Below, piece after piece: positions 22,134 to 35,199 of a DNA stretch of 64,000 nt (its first letter is position 1; each line of letters opens with the position of its first letter). The translations under genes were made by a program, and so were the position numbers. The stretch lies in NCBI GenBank assembly GCA_017979445.1, contig CM030704.1, positions 9,531,658-9,595,657 on the forward strand, read 5' to 3'. The notes under the pieces were generated by a model. It was not told where the DNA came from, did no database searches, and worked only from the letters and a program-made list of their open reading frames with translations. Origin of the DNA: Akebia trifoliata (Eukaryota > Streptophyta > Magnoliopsida > Ranunculales > Lardizabalaceae).

Positions 22134-24358
22134 TATAGACACAAGATTTCGTCATTATGATGACCACATCTACAATGGTTTGGAGTCCCCACCATTCATA
22201 TTATAAGTGGGTGTGAATTGTCACCCGATGTACATTTTTTTAAAAAAAGTGACATTTTTGACGTTTTAGTGACTCTCGATTGATAGGAACTAATCAAACA
22301 TTGAGATTCGGGGTAAGTGGCTCGATTGAAGAAAAAGGGAAGGTGTTAGGCACCCTTTTCTCCCCACTAAAGAGTGGTAACCTCAACTCAACTCGGTCAT
22401 TTTTTATTTAAAAAGGTGTGAAAGACAACGTGCCACATAGGTACATTTGTACCCTAGATAGGGGTTCATTTTTGGCTTGATCATAGGGTCATTCCATTGA
22501 TGGAAATGACCCTTATAGACCTTTAGCCTTGGGTCCATTCATCCTAAAAAAATAAAATGAAGAGGAGAGGGGTGATAGGAGATGGAGGAGAAGAGGGTGT
22601 AGAAGAGAGAGGGGGGGATTGCCTTGAACCCACCTTGTATCTTCTTTCTTCTTTTCTTCTTCTTCTTTGAGTCTTCTTGAGTCCTTAGTATTTTAAGCAA
22701 ATACAACTCTTTTTTGGTTGAAGGAGTAGAGAAGAGATGATGAGAGAGATGAGTATAGTATGTGATTTTTTTTTATGAGACTTGGGGAGGATTAGTGTGA
22801 GGGAATTGATGAGATTTTTCTTAGTGAGAGGGGTGATAGTTGTTAGTAGAGAGAGAATTGGGGAGAAATTTTGTAATGAAAGTTAGGGACCATTTTTGGG
22901 AAGAGGAGGAGGGTATTTATAGATGTGGAGGAGTTATTTTAGGGATATAATGGGGTGAAGTGAAGAAAAATGATAGAATGGTTATGAGTTTGAGAGAGAA
23001 GGGGTGTAATTTAGAGGAGATTGGAGGGTATTTAGGGAAGGGGGGTTAAATGGGTGAGTTTTGACCCAAATGGTTTGGATCCTACCCAACCCATTTGGGT
23101 GGAGTGTTTGGTGAGGTGAGTTTAAGATGGTGGTTGTGATTAAATGGTATTTGATTTAAGAGAATGGAGGATTTAAAGAGGTGGTTGATGATATTTTGGG
23201 AGGATGAGGGAGATGATGCCATGTGTCAAAGTGGGTGGAAATGAAGGATTGAGATAGGTTGATGGGAGAGGTTGAGTGTTTGACTTGAGAGGATGGTGTA
23301 GGTTTAAATTGTAGATGTGAGTTTTGTAGGGAATGATGAGGGTAGATTAGGGGAGGTATAGGTTAGGGGTGTGGGTAGATGTGTTTGATTTGAGAGAAAA
23401 GGTGATGGGTTGATGTGTGGGTAGATGGGATTTAAAGCAAATTAATGGGGTAGGTAGTTGGGTGAGGGAGGTGAGATGGGGTGATGACATTTGTCATCTT
23501 TGATTATCAACATGGTGATTGGTTGATGTGGGTTGTGGTTTATGGGTTAGGGTTGTGGGTTGGATAATGAATTGGATATAGATTTAGGCTTAGGGGTTTT
23601 GGAGTGTTTTGGGCTTGGGTTATGAAATGATTTTGGATTTTAGGAATTGGTTGGGGGTTATTTTGGAATGGATTTTGAGGGTATAGGTTGGTTTTAGATT
23701 TTAGGTGATGTGGGATTGATTTTAGGTTAGGGGGGAGGTGAGAAAAATGGATTTTGAAGAATTGAGGGTTTATGGGCCTTAGGTGGATTTAGATTTTTTT
23801 GGATTCGGAGATGGAGCGGTGGAAGGTAGAGGAGGTGGTAGGCGTCCCAAGTCTCGTTTTTTAACTTTATTTATTTTTTTGAGGTTTTTGAAATCATTGG
23901 TTTGATCGAGATGCCACGTGTTGGCAAATCGGGCCTTTTAGGCCCGTTGGAGAATTTCATCGAACATTCGGGTATTCTTAGATACAAAGGTGGAGCGGTG
24001 ATGGTTTAGACAAATAGAGGATAGGTCAAACCCCTTTGGTGGGTCCTTTAGACCATTGAGAGGTCTCAGGGGCCTCGGTTTAATTAAAACATCACTTTTT
24101 AGTGATTTTGGCTTTTGAAGCCCGTTGGCCAATTTTGTCGAAAAATTGATGTTTTGAGTGGAGCGAGGTAGATGGGAGCATGCCAAATCTTTTTTGTGGA
24201 CCTACTAACCCATTGAGAGGTGTTAGAGGCTTTGATTTGTCAAAAAATGTCATATTTCGATTGGTTTGGGCTTTTGAGGCCCGTTGACAATTTTTATTGA
24301 AAAGTCTGTATTTTTGGGCCCTTTCGAGTTTGGGCCCGTTCAAATTGGGGTGTCTACA
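22134..24358 (-). mobile_element. complete 5' LTR of element A2
   Basis: About 2.2 kb. On + it runs from TATAGACAC (TG mutated to TA on this strand) to GTGTCTACA; on the minus strand it starts TGTAGACACCCC. It has three ~170 bp subrepeats at its U3 end (23898-24358) and a TATA box. It adjoins a PBS, so it is the 5' LTR of a minus-strand element. The next bases (gtatc) are the only candidate target-duplication copy. Confidence 0.92.
22914..22922 (-). promoter_or_regulatory. TATA box of element A2 5' LTR
   Basis: Minus-strand CTATAAATA about 1.4 kb from the LTR start. It is conserved at 14535-14543 and 61016-61024 in the same relative place. Confidence 0.65.
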
Positions 24359-24582
24359 GTATCTATTTACATGCTTAGGTTATTTTTACTATTTTTATGT
24401 ATCGATGGCTAGAAATCATGTTATTTGTTGCACAATTGTAATATTTATTAGTTGAGACATATCATCTTTGTACGAGACATGGTTTTAAATCTTGCATTTC
24501 ATGGACGAGATTGAGTTCTCTTGGGCTAGCCAACTCGTTTTGGATGAGATAAATCATTTAACTCGATTTATTGTTATTTATT

Positions 24583-24620
<38 letters not shown>

Positions 24621-25601
24621 TGATTAGAAGATGTTTAATCATGAAATCATATTTTACATAACATGTATTTAAATTCTAAAAAATGAATTATTTTAATAAA
24701 AATATATACAAAATCCCGATTGACTCGGCTAAGTTTTATTGGAGGTCAGGGTAGCTTGAAAATATAAAAATATACATGAGTACTTTTCAGGAGGTCACCC
24801 ATTCTAGATATTCTAATTTTTTATTCCTCATCTTTATAGAAACAATCCTCTCTGTTACTCTAAAGATTCCTTGTATATCATTTTTCAAACAATCCAAATT
24901 GTACGATCTAGATTTGAAATTTTGATGTGTAAAAGGAAAAATTTGTCAAAAATGTGTGATTATGTTTTTAGACGATAAGGCGTGAGGCAAGGCACTCGAC
25001 TAGGCAGTGCCTCGAGGTGTAAGCCTCAAAGCGCGAAGTGTTTACCATACATGCATGATATTTTTACACATAATATAATATTAATAAACTAAAAATTAAT
25101 ATAGCTATTGCATATTTAAAAATTCAAATCCACACAATCGAATTTCATGTTTTATCAATTACATTAAATAATAATATAAAATATTATCACTTTATATTTT
25201 GAATAGTTGAAAGTTTCTAGAATAAATAACTATTTTATATTTATCACAAAACTATAATTAGTTATTATTTTTTCAATGACTTCATCTATATAATACTAAA
25301 TACTACAAAAAATTATTTACAAATCAACTTAACTCAATGATTTTCTTTGTATACATTACTATTTTGTATTCAAGTTCATTTTTTAGTGTTCTAATTATAT
25401 TGTGTACTAGCAATAATAAAGAATAGAAGTAATATATATATAAATCTTCTTGAGGATAATGGAAAAGAAATGAAGAAGCGAATTAACAAGAAAAGAATAA
25501 TAAGATTGGAGAAGAATTCTATTTAAAAAACAAATAATGTGAGGCACATGCCTCGGTCAAAAATTGTATGCCTCACGTTGAGGCCGCAAACAAAAAAAAA
25601 A
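24359..25601. other. AT-rich interval between elements A2 and B
   Basis: No gene seen. It holds a (TA)n run at 24585-24616. It also has a possible non-autonomous TIR element, about 24973-25593, whose ends are rich in 'gcgtgaggc' / 'gcctcacg'; the inverted match is short and I give it little weight. Confidence 0.4.
24585..24616. repeat. (TA)n microsatellite
   Basis: Uninterrupted TA dinucleotides, 16 units. Confidence 0.97.
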
Positions 25602-27265
25602 CGGAATAAGGGTAGTCTTGATCAAACCTGATAGATCTCATGTCCTAATCGCTATTCGGTTGAAGTTCTTATATTCTAACAACGAGGCTTAGTATGAAGC
25701 ATGTATCATCGGATTGAAAGCAATAATCGATCTCAAAATGGATGAAATTGACGTATTCAGAGATTCAAGCCTAATGGTCTACCAGACAATTGGAGAATGG
25801 AAGGCTCAAGAATAGAGATTTATTCTTTAACACGAGTATCTCGGATAATTAAGCTCAAATTTCACCAAGATTTCATTCACCTACATGTTATGAGCCAAGA
25901 ACTAGTTTGCAGATGCACTAGCCACGCTCGCTTCCATGATTAATATCTAAAAAGACCTAGTCATCTACCCTATTGAGATTGGCATCCTAGATGAGCCAAT
26001 TTACTATCTACCAGAAGAAGTAGAAGAGTCTGAAGAGAAATCATGGTACTCAGACATCAAGGCATACTTAGAGGATCAAATTCTCCCATAAGATGTAACG
26101 CCAAATAATCGAAGAACCATCAAGAAATTAGTGGGCCAATTTTTTTTAAGCAATGGGATTCTATTTAAGAAGTCGAACCATGATGTCTTTTTCCATTGTT
26201 TGGCAGAAGTAGAAGTAGTAGCTAAACGACTGATCGAGACTGTACTTGGTGAAGTTTGCGAAACTCATATGAAGGATCACATGCTCACCAAGAAAATCAA
26301 GACAATAGGTATTACTGGACGACTATGGAAAACTATTGTTACCAGCACGTCCGAAAAGGCCATCTATGCTAACAAGATTAACGTTCCATCTTTAGAATTA
26401 CACAATATGACCACTCATTGGCCATTCTCACTCTAAGGCATGGATGTCATTGGATAGATTTCTCTACAAGCTTTGAACAGACATCTCTTCTTCTTGGTTG
26501 CTATCGACCACTTCACGAAATGGGTAGAATCTTATGCCTATATCAAAAAGAGCAACATTTTGAAATTCGTCAAGAATAGCATCATCTGCTAGTACGATAT
26601 TCCAAGTGGGATAATAATCGACAATGCCAATAACCTTAAGAATGAAGATATGAAAAAGATGTGCGAAGACTTTTCGGCCACTCACCATAATTATGTACCA
26701 TATAAACCTAAAATGAATGAAACAATTGAAGTCGCCAAGAATAACATTAAGAGTTTATCGAGAAAATAACAGTCACCTCCAAGGATTGGCACGACATGTT
26801 GTCATCCGCTCTTCATGCTTATCAGACATCGTTCCAAACTTCAACCGGGACAACTCTTTACGTGTTAGTATATGGAATGGAAGCAGTCTTACCTATTGAG
26901 GTCGAGATCCTTTCCCTTCGGATCCTAGGGGAATCAGAGTTGGAGGTTCATGTTTGATTTGACTTATTAAGTCTAATATAGGAGAAACACTTTGTAGTGA
27001 TCTGCCACGATCAGATTTACCAACGACAAATAACTCATGCTTACACAAAAAGGTCAAGCTTTGAGATTTTTTACCAGGAGATCTTGTTTTGATGAAAATT
27101 ATACCTGTCCAAGAAAACGTTAGAAGAAAGTTTTGACCAAATTACGAAGGACTATTCATCGTGAAAAAAATGATGATGGGAGGAGTCTTGACCCTTACGG
27201 AGATGGATGGTGAATTATTCCATTAACCAATCAATGCCGATACTGTCAAGAAATACTATGCCTAA
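25602..27265 (+). pseudogene. pol: degenerate archaeal-type RNase H and integrase (element B)
   Basis: Homologous over its whole length to 4016-5690 of A1 but on the + strand and much more decayed. It runs from VLIKP through EVEIDVFGDSS-like, HHCC-region and VTDNA-like segments to the same C-terminus (NADTVKKYYA, stop at 27263-27265). Stops and frameshifts are frequent, and the only sizeable open part is 26131-26436. The upstream pol and gag of element B are absent. The sense strand of element B is therefore +, and its 3' LTR should lie to the right, as found at 37034. Confidence 0.9.
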
Positions 27266-28804
27266 AATCTGACCTTGAGATGACGAAATGTCATCTTTCT
27301 ACTATCTTAAAAAAACTATCTTACCCTAGTCAACCCATTTGAGCCATCTCGTTCATTTCTTAACCTATGACCGAGGCAAGTCACCGTTACCAGCAAAAAG
27401 GGAATAAGAAAGAAACAAACAAAAAAAGAGGAAAAAAAGAAAAATAAGAATCATAAAAATATCAAAATACTCTTGGCTCGCATAAGGATAAATTATGAAA
27501 GGCTAAAAATATAAAAAAATCATAAAAATAGAAAACTCGAATGTTTAATCTTGATCTTGATCCAAACTTCTCTCATAAAAAAGTTCATAAAACGCTGGGA
27601 GGATACATAAATTATATTTTGAAACAAAAATAGACAAATCTCGTGTCCAGCCAACTTTAGATAAATTCAGACTCTAACCTTTTTGTATCCTTCTACTACC
27701 TTTTGCCTAAGTCTACATTTCTTCTTACTTAAAGTCCTTTCAGATTAGGGAATGATTTAAGGCGTCATGGTGACAGTGACGATATTACACAATGATACCA
27801 TCAATTTTGCAGTTCAATTCGAATCTTGAGTCTTATTAGTCGTTGGAAGATTCGAGAAGAGAATCTAGATCGGATATTTAAAAAAAATATTTTAAAGCAT
27901 AGAGTCGTTGATCTCTCGACTCAACTTGAATTATCGAACCACGGAAAGTCATTGAAAAATTCGAGAGGAGAATCTAGATCAATTACTCGAGAAAGAGCTC
28001 TACTACAAGAGTAGTGTCGTCGATTTTGCAGCTCAACTTGAATCACCAAGCCATAGAGACACAAAGATTCTAAATAAAAAAATCCAAAGAAAATATAAGC
28101 ATGGTCTGAAAGGGCATAATGAAAACTCGAAAATGCGTTGTGAGTAAAAGAATCAAACTATGGTAAGATCAAATTCACCGGTACAATGAAAACCTGAACA
28201 AGATATTGATGTGCAAAAATATGAAAATCGGGTCTGGTGAAAACTGTAACTAGCACTAGGGGAAATATGGAAAACAAAAAAAAAAGAACAAAAAAAAAGA
28301 AAAAAGAAAAAGAAAAAGAAATAAAGAACTCCTGGCTCTCAAGAGTATAAATTGTGAATGTCAAAAATTTCTCAAAATCCCAAGTCCTAAGCTTAATCAA
28401 TATTCTCCTAACACTAGGGCACTGAGAATGACTCTAAAGGAACCAGACAATGTCGACATCTATGTCCTCAGTAGTTGATGAAAGTACGAAAATCATTGAA
28501 GTTCCAAAAAGTTTTCAAACTCTAAATCAATCGTATTCATTTGATGAAGACAAGTCACAAGGATTCAAACGTTTTCAAAATTATTATTTTATCCAATGAT
28601 AAAAAATCTAGAATTTATTCAACAAAACTTTATATTTTCAAAGCAATAGATATACTTGAAGCAAAGTAAATAAAAAACTTATTTTTCTTTCCATTCAAAC
28701 TCTTAAAGTTTCATGTTACATTTTGCTAACAAAAAGAAAAATACAAAAAAATGGAGATACAACATCAGTCACACATATCAACGAAAAATGAAGAAAGTGT
28801 TAAG
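27266..28804 (+). other. proximal 3' region of element B
   Basis: No gene seen. Several stretches match A1's 2640-4015 in inverse, including the motifs around 27940-28130 ('tcgactcaacttgaa', 'gagaggagaatctagatc'). It is A-rich, with a long A/G tract at 28270-28325. Confidence 0.7.
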
Positions 28805-29439
28805 TCACTCATTTAAAGCACGAATTCGAGCAGCTTGCCTGATCGTTACCATCTCATCGTTTGAAGCATCATTACTTATTAAGTAAAATGCAAAGGCATC
28901 AAAATGTCAACCTCATTTGGATAAGCCTCTCTCGAAGGTCATCAATCTTGACCCTCATGACAGAGGACTCATCACTCCTCAAAGACTCGAGTCAGACTAT
29001 CTAAATCTTCAGTTCATTCTCGGATCACAACCAAAGTGTCTTGATCCTCTTATGAGACACTTTTAACTTTTCCAATTGATCCTGATGATCGAAGAAACGG
29101 GTGTAAGATGACCTCATTTGGACCAAAGGCGTGATACCAACTCTTTCTAGAATCTACTTTTGGATCCAAAATTGATAATTTGAACAGGAGTAACCTAGAA
29201 ATAGGGGTTGGTCTAGAATCATGATGTTCTTCCAAGCTTTCTCCAATCGGTCCCGTAATTGCCATGAGGGGGGTGAAGGAGGAAAAACTCAACCAACTCG
29301 TTAGAATCCTCATGAACTACTATGCCTTATTCTTCATCAAATTATCTCAACACGCAAAGAAGAATGTAAGAAGTGACACCCGTTAAACCAATCATCATAG
29401 CAAAATGACTCTTTTCGAAAGAAATAACGGGAGACACCG
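28805..29439 (-). pseudogene. antisense ORF, coiled-coil part (element B)
   Basis: Read on the minus strand, opposite to B's pol. It encodes heptad-like stretches (SEDSSVMRVKIDDLRERLI-like and EKLKVSHKRIKTL), interrupted by stops, then FDAFAFYLIS and QAARIRAL ending at a TGA (28805-28807). The last part matches the antisense segment of A1 at 2467-2676. The frame would continue at higher coordinates, but a solo LTR at 29440 splits it from the DUF7745-like part. Together they resemble plant proteins with an N-terminal DUF7745 region and a C-terminal coiled coil; that link is inference. Confidence 0.5.
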
Positions 29440-31040
29440 TGAAAGCGCCCTCAATCCGTAGGTGTGCGGATTCGCTTTTGATTTTTGAGGTTTGGGAGTC
29501 GCCACCTAATTATTATGGTCTAGGAACCAAATATTGACTCTACCAATAGATAAGATACTGATCTACACTAAGAATAGGTCTGGGGATTAGGTTACGGGGT
29601 TGGAAAGTGTTAGGCACCCACCCTGTCCAGTAAACGCTGGTCTCTACTTTTACCAAATAATACTACATTGCAAAATAGACCTAAAAAAATAAAAATAATT
29701 ACCTAGTGGATTACGACGATTCCTTCAATATTGACAGAAAGTGTCCTTGTATGAGTTTCCTTGCTATTCCTCCATCACTGGATTTATTTCTGATCTCCAA
29801 GTTGAAGTATCTTTCCTTTAGATCTGAGTGTTTCCTGACTTTTTAAAGATATTTTTGAGTATTTTTGAAGGTTTCTAGGTATTTTTGAAGGATTTTTGGG
29901 TGTTTTTTGAGTAAAAACTAGGGTTTGGATGATAGGGAAAAAGTTAGGACTTCAAAACTAGGGTTTGGAAAAGGCTAGGGAAATTTTTTGACCTACTTTT
30001 TCTAGGGTTTATTTTGACTTTCGAAATTAGGTTATGGAAGGTCCTATTTATAGATTTTTTTGGAAGAATTAGGGTTTGACTAGGTCTCATTTTAGATAAG
30101 GTGAATTAGGATTTTGACTTAAGTCTTATTTGATTGACTAGATTTCTTTAGATTATGATTTTAATTAGGGTTTTGACTTAAGTCTTATGAGATTGACTTG
30201 GTCTTTTAAATTAGGTTTTTTAATCTTACGTACAATGAAAGAATATATTTTTTATTTTTGGAGAATCCCCCTTAATTATATTTTAATTCTTTAGACCCCC
30301 AAATTGAGGGGTCTTTTAATAAATATCAGGGGGCTCCATTTAAATAAGTAGGCAACCATCAACAATTTTTCCTAAGGGCCTGATTGATTAATTTTCTTAG
30401 TTCAGATTTTTAAATTAATTTTATTAAGATTTCACTTTACGTTAGTTAATGTTTTATTTATTAATTTCAAAATTTAAATTTTTTTTAAATTGAAAAATTA
30501 TTGTTTTGCCCCCGAAAAGAACTTTTGCGTTTCAAGTCGTTTTTCGATGCTCCGAGATTTTGGAATCGATTTTTTGTAAGGAATTCGATGGGATTATCGA
30601 TTTGTGTCATTTATGAATTGTTTTGCATGAAACGATTGTGAACCCTATGAGGGGTATTTTCGTAATTTTATCAAATTTGGTGAAAATTGACGAAATAGTT
30701 TATTTGGTTTCACTTTGTTATTTTATGTGTTCGAATGAGTTTTCCTAAGTGTAAGGATGTTTTGATGTTAGTGGTATTTTGGTAATTTGGTCATTTTTTA
30801 GTGATTTTTATCGTAAAACTTCTTTTTGTTTGTAAAATGATGATTTCTATGTTTTTGAGGTTATATTTTCCTAGCGTAGCGTGGTTTCTACAATTTTGTT
30901 AGTTTGAGATACCTCATCCGAATTTCTGAAACATATTTAGTAACAAATAAAGCATTGGAATAATCATCCATCATTGGGAATCGTCGCGATTGGGTTGACG
31001 AGTTGATTAATCAGGTGAGTGCAAAAATGAGGTGTCTACA
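29440..31040 (-). mobile_element. solo LTR, family 2
   Basis: 1,601 bp. On + it runs from TGAAAGCGCCC to GTGTCTACA, so on the minus strand it starts TGTAGACACC. It is the same family as 49814-51354, in the opposite orientation. Flanks are caccg and cacag, a 4/5 match that fits an aged 5 bp target duplication. A TATA-like CTATAAATAG on the minus strand (30045-30053) supports the orientation. There is no PBS or PPT next to it, so it is a solo LTR. It interrupts element B's antisense block. Confidence 0.85.
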
Positions 31041-31952
31041 CACAGAAGGTTGGAAGGAGCTCAACCAATGCAACTCATCACTAGATAAACTTTGCAAGCT
31101 TTCGAATTAACCCAGCTTGACACCAAAGCAGACAGGGAGCTCTCTTTTGTTCACGAAAACCACCAAATTAGCTTATACATTAAAATGACGACTAATGGTC
31201 GTAGTTGAAGCCAAATGATCAAAGAATCAAAGCTGCGCAAAAAGGAAAGTCAATTAAAAACTCATCCGAATCACAATGTTTTCATATTTAAAAAATGAAT
31301 ATAATAAAGACTTTACTTACAACCATGATACACTTACTCTCTCCCACTCAAACAAGTCGTAAGAGATAAATATATCTTCCCTAAAAGCATAGGGGCAAAC
31401 CTAAAATCTTGTCGAACTTGGTCAAGCACGCTTATCAAAGCCGGATTCACGTACTCATTGTTCTGAGGAAACAAAAGTTGGTTCATTACCACTAGTGTCA
31501 AAAAATCAAACCAGGATAGAGAATCCACATCTTCAAGCCATCAAAGCATAAAAGTATTAGAAATCTTGAAAAGATTTGGATTTTTGTCAATACACTCTAG
31601 TTGGTATTTAGAATCCTAAAAAAACCCGACGCTTCTTTCTATAGCTCTCTTACAAGGGTGACACTACCATTTTAGTTGATTAACGAAGGCCAAAAATGTA
31701 CTCAAATTCCTCAATCATAAGGATCATTTCCTTGTCACCAAATCGGAACAAGTTGAGTTTCGGAATCCAAAATCTCATGAGAACTTCTATAAAATCCCAC
31801 ATAATGTTAATCTTAGACAAAGAAAGGGTGAACCCAAGGTTATTGGAGTACCACCTAATTATCTCTTCATGAGTCATAGAACTAAGCCATTGCTATAAAA
31901 ATGGGTCTACAACGGCGTACCTTTTGAGATTTGGGACTTAAAGCCACCTTCG
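31041..31952 (-). pseudogene. antisense ORF, DUF7745-like part (element B)
   Basis: Minus-strand pieces 31680-31877 and 31334-31528. The first reads MWDFIEVLMRFWIPKLNLFR, then FGDKEMILMIEEFEYIFGL. This is the hallmark 'F+FG..E..... EE+E.I+GL' pattern of the plant DUF7745 family and the counterpart of HIGHMHLCPTHEDYCGIMG in ORF1. The second reads DQVRQDFRFAPMLLGKIYLSL, matching the 'PL+LA.TF..L' segment. Frames are separated by stops. In A1/A2 the related ORF1 is sense and upstream of gag, whereas here it is antisense and downstream of pol. Confidence 0.6.
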
Positions 31953-32712
31953 AGAATGGGAGACGAGCTTGAGATCACAACACCAAGGTTGATCGGATTC
32001 TCCAAGGCATGAGTAGGCTCCATTGATGTCCTAAGAGTGAGAAGATGTGAAAAATTGTGAATGAACAGAGCAAGGGAAGTCCTACTGGGTAAAAGGGAGG
32101 ATTAGAAGGTTCTGGTCCGTTATATGAATCCAAACTCAAAAAATTTGGCCAGTCCATGCATATAGACTGACTTAATATGACCCAGTCTGTATTATATGTA
32201 TGGACTGATACATTTTTGCGCAGTCCATTCTATATGAACGGACCAGTTTGTTTTTTTTAATTATTTTTCTTGATATTTATTTTCATCTTGGTACTAAATT
32301 CATGCAAATGGCCTCCTAAGGCCTGATCATCTAATTTCACCCGTCTCTATGCCTTTCAAGGCCACGATCACCTGGTTGCACTCAACTATACTCACTTTGG
32401 GCTATTTGAGGCCCTAATCATGCAAATCATACCATGAGGGCCTTCGGAAGCTAGAATTTCTCAAAAATGTATTTTGGACACTTTTAGGCCTCGATAATGG
32501 GAAACATCTCACTGGGGCCTTTCAAGGCCGTAGCCACTCAATTGCATTCTCACTAGACTTGTTGAGGCATAAATTTCTTAGGACACGCACTTCGGTGTCT
32601 CTTAACACCTTAATTACCCAGAATGCCAACTAGGAATCTCATAATACCCTCGCACACTCAACTCGAATTAATCATTGGGATCTCGTTTCGACAAATCCAG
32701 AGTGAAATAAAA

Positions 32713-32771
<59 letters not shown>

Positions 32772-33145
32772 TGTGTGTGTGATTGAAGTAGTTACACAAC
32801 TATGTATAAACGAAATACCAGAAATGTATAAATGCTTGAAATACTAAGAAAATAAATACATTAAAAGTACGCCTACTAAGACCTATCATCATTTGAATCA
32901 AGGGCACCCAGGAATGCAGAGTCGACATTGGTCAGATCTACTTCCAAAACATCGAAGAATATTGAGCTAGTCCTAAAAGAAACATGCAAGTCATGCGTCC
33001 CTAGTACCAATCTGGCGCCCCTAAAAAGTCAACAACAAGAACCGGGGGTCTGGTAAAAGATCTAGCAGAAGTAGAGGTTGAAAAGATAAACATGGACAAT
33101 GCATATACATGCTAATGAAAGGAAACAACTGAAACAAAATTTTAC
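31953..33145. other. element B 3' region without clear gene
   Basis: The minus frame 31975-32157 (MDWPNFLSLDSYNGPEP) may be leader or N-terminal sequence of the antisense frame. 32160-32260 has short dyads around 'cagtcc.t'. 32300-32560 carries loose ~60 bp repeats with 'tttcaaggcc' / 'gaggcccta'. A (TA)n run lies at 32717-32768. Confidence 0.4.
32717..32768. repeat. (TA)n microsatellite
   Basis: 26 TA units. Apparent Tyr/Ile ORFs here are only the repeat. Confidence 0.97.
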
Positions 33146-34750
33146 CTGAGGAGGAGGCAGATGAGTTGAAGTACTGGCCCCATCATAGTGCCAATGATAG
33201 TCCTAAAATACCACAGGGAGAAACAATATAGGATTAATCAACAGTTGAAAAAATTCTGAGTTGAAAATAGTAGGGTAAGAGAAAATTATACCGTCTCGGC
33301 CTGCAAGTGAGACTCCCACAGGTTAACATCATCTCAAGCTCATTGATGTGTTTCGCCGAGCCACTACCTCCACCTACGTAGTCCTCCACCAGTCATTCAT
33401 CTCCACACATCGAGCTACCTGAGCCTCGATCACTCTGTACCCCTCCAGTAAACGATGAAGATCATCAACCAATACAAAGACTCGAGATGAAAGAGAAAGG
33501 ATTAAAAATGTATCGTGTCCTCATGGTCTCGAATGAAGATCCCACCAATCTCAATAATATCAGCTCAGAGAGACATAGGAGGCATTAGGTAGTTGACAGA
33601 GATTGTCCTGAACCAACTAATGTAGTCATCATCCACCAAAAGTCCCCATGTCGACACCTCACCAACTTGAGCCAAGTACTCCTCTTACATGAGATCCATG
33701 GCAGAAGAAGTCACAAGAGTGCCTAGATACTCAAGCATCGACCATGCTTGAAAAATAACTGCTTTCCAAAGTAATATACATAAAAGAGTCAGTCGATAAA
33801 GCACGGATAAACCTCCCGTCGCAAGTCCTGGTCAAAAGACGCCTATCCTTCTCGATGATCTTGAACAAAGTGAGGAAGGTCCAAAAAGGTGACGAAGAAG
33901 ATCTGTAAAAAAAGGCAATCAAAATATAGGCACCAAATGAAAAGTCTAATTCTGCAAAACCAAATAATACACACCTCAAAGAGACGGCATTGATCAAAGT
34001 AAGTCCGAGCACAACGGGAATTGCTCTTGATTGTACGGAGGTCCCGAATTGCCCAAAAGGCACCAAGGGGATATCCCTCATCTAGATGGCGCATGGTAGG
34101 GAAATAGTAAGGGAAGTGGACATGATAAAAAAAAGCTAAAAGAAAAAGAACAAAATCATAGTAATGGGCAAATAAAGCAAAGTTTAAAGCACATGTCTCG
34201 GGACAGAACATAATTCAATGAATAACCAGAAGAATCTGGTAGAAATTCCATTACTGTAAGGAGAAGTGATACCCTCCACGACCCGATCTAGGCTCCCCAA
34301 GATGGTGTCATAAATAAGATTCCCTAGTCATAGCTGGAAACATAGTGGATATCCTGGAGGAGGAGTAGAAACTAGGACATCACTGTGGAGTCGTCCTCCA
34401 AAAAGAAGTAGCTCCTCAATAGGTAGAGAAAAGAAAGACGGAAGACTGCAGTAAAATCGTCATCTCCTTGTCTGACAAAGTGACCACAATGATCCAACGT
34501 CGCTAAGAGAAATCATATACTCAAGCGATGTAGCTTGTTGACCAAGGTAGTTAGAATAAAAGGAACACCTATAAAGTCAGCGATCTCTTTAATAACAAGC
34601 ATATAGGGGAAGATAGGATATCTCTCCATTGTAATATTGGTAATCGCAACTAAGTTTGACGACCTAATGCTGACCTCAGTCTTAGGCATGTGGAAGGTGT
34701 GTGTTGCTGGAGACCACCACTCTCTATCGCCAAGAATATAGGGCAATCTG
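33146..34750 (-). pseudogene. multi-exon plant-mobile-domain-like remnant, antisense in element B
   Basis: Read on the minus strand, 34513-34746 gives REWWSPATHTFHMPKTEVSI, like the 'W.P.THTFH+P.GE.T' start of plant mobile domain proteins. Further on, EEYLAQVGEVSTWGLLVDDD and YISWFRTI fit the later 'D.YI.W+.R.' part. Exon ends look genuine: CTCTTTGAG|GTGTGT (exon end 33975), TTTACAG|ATCTTC (next exon from 33902), GAGACG|GTATAA (33292) and TATTTTAG|GACTAT to CTCAG|GTAAAA (33146-33202). Stops occur within exons. It is antisense to element B's pol. A captured host-type gene or an antisense extra ORF are both possible. The family call is tentative. Confidence 0.42.
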
Positions 34751-35199
34751 ATCGAAAGTAAGGAATCTTCCAGAAGGATCCAAAGTCGACTTTGGTAAGC
34801 TATCCCCTTAGATCCTCGGTAAAGAGGGCATACTCGGTCATAAACGTCTGCCAGTTGCCCGTGAACGTACTAAAAGGATAGTAGGTCTATACATCCATCT
34901 GCACATATATGGAAACATGGATACTTAACCTGATCAAGAGAGGGGTATCCAACACTCCTTCTTGGGCATCCGTTGGAATTACAGTACGTGGAGCCTCTGC
35001 TCATATACCTCGCCCTCTACCACATTTACTGCCTCTGGTGGCAACATCCTCAACTCTACCACCTCTGTCACCTCGAGCTATACGTCGATCAGTGGGTCGA
35101 TACTGTGAAATACTAGCCCCAGCCTCACTCCTGGACAACGAACTACTCATCGAAGACTCATCAGAAGGGGTCGCCTCCTTCAATAGCATTACTCGAATT

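Noticed and set aside
24973..25593. Complete TIR element between A2 and B
   Set aside because: Only short 'gcgtgaggc' type matches at the ends, with no target duplication; kept as a weak note only.
29440..31040. LTR at 29440-31040 as the 3' LTR of element B
   Set aside because: Its promoter and terminal order put it on the minus strand while B's integrase is on +. It is flanked by a near target duplication, and a better 3' LTR with polypurine tract lies at 37034.
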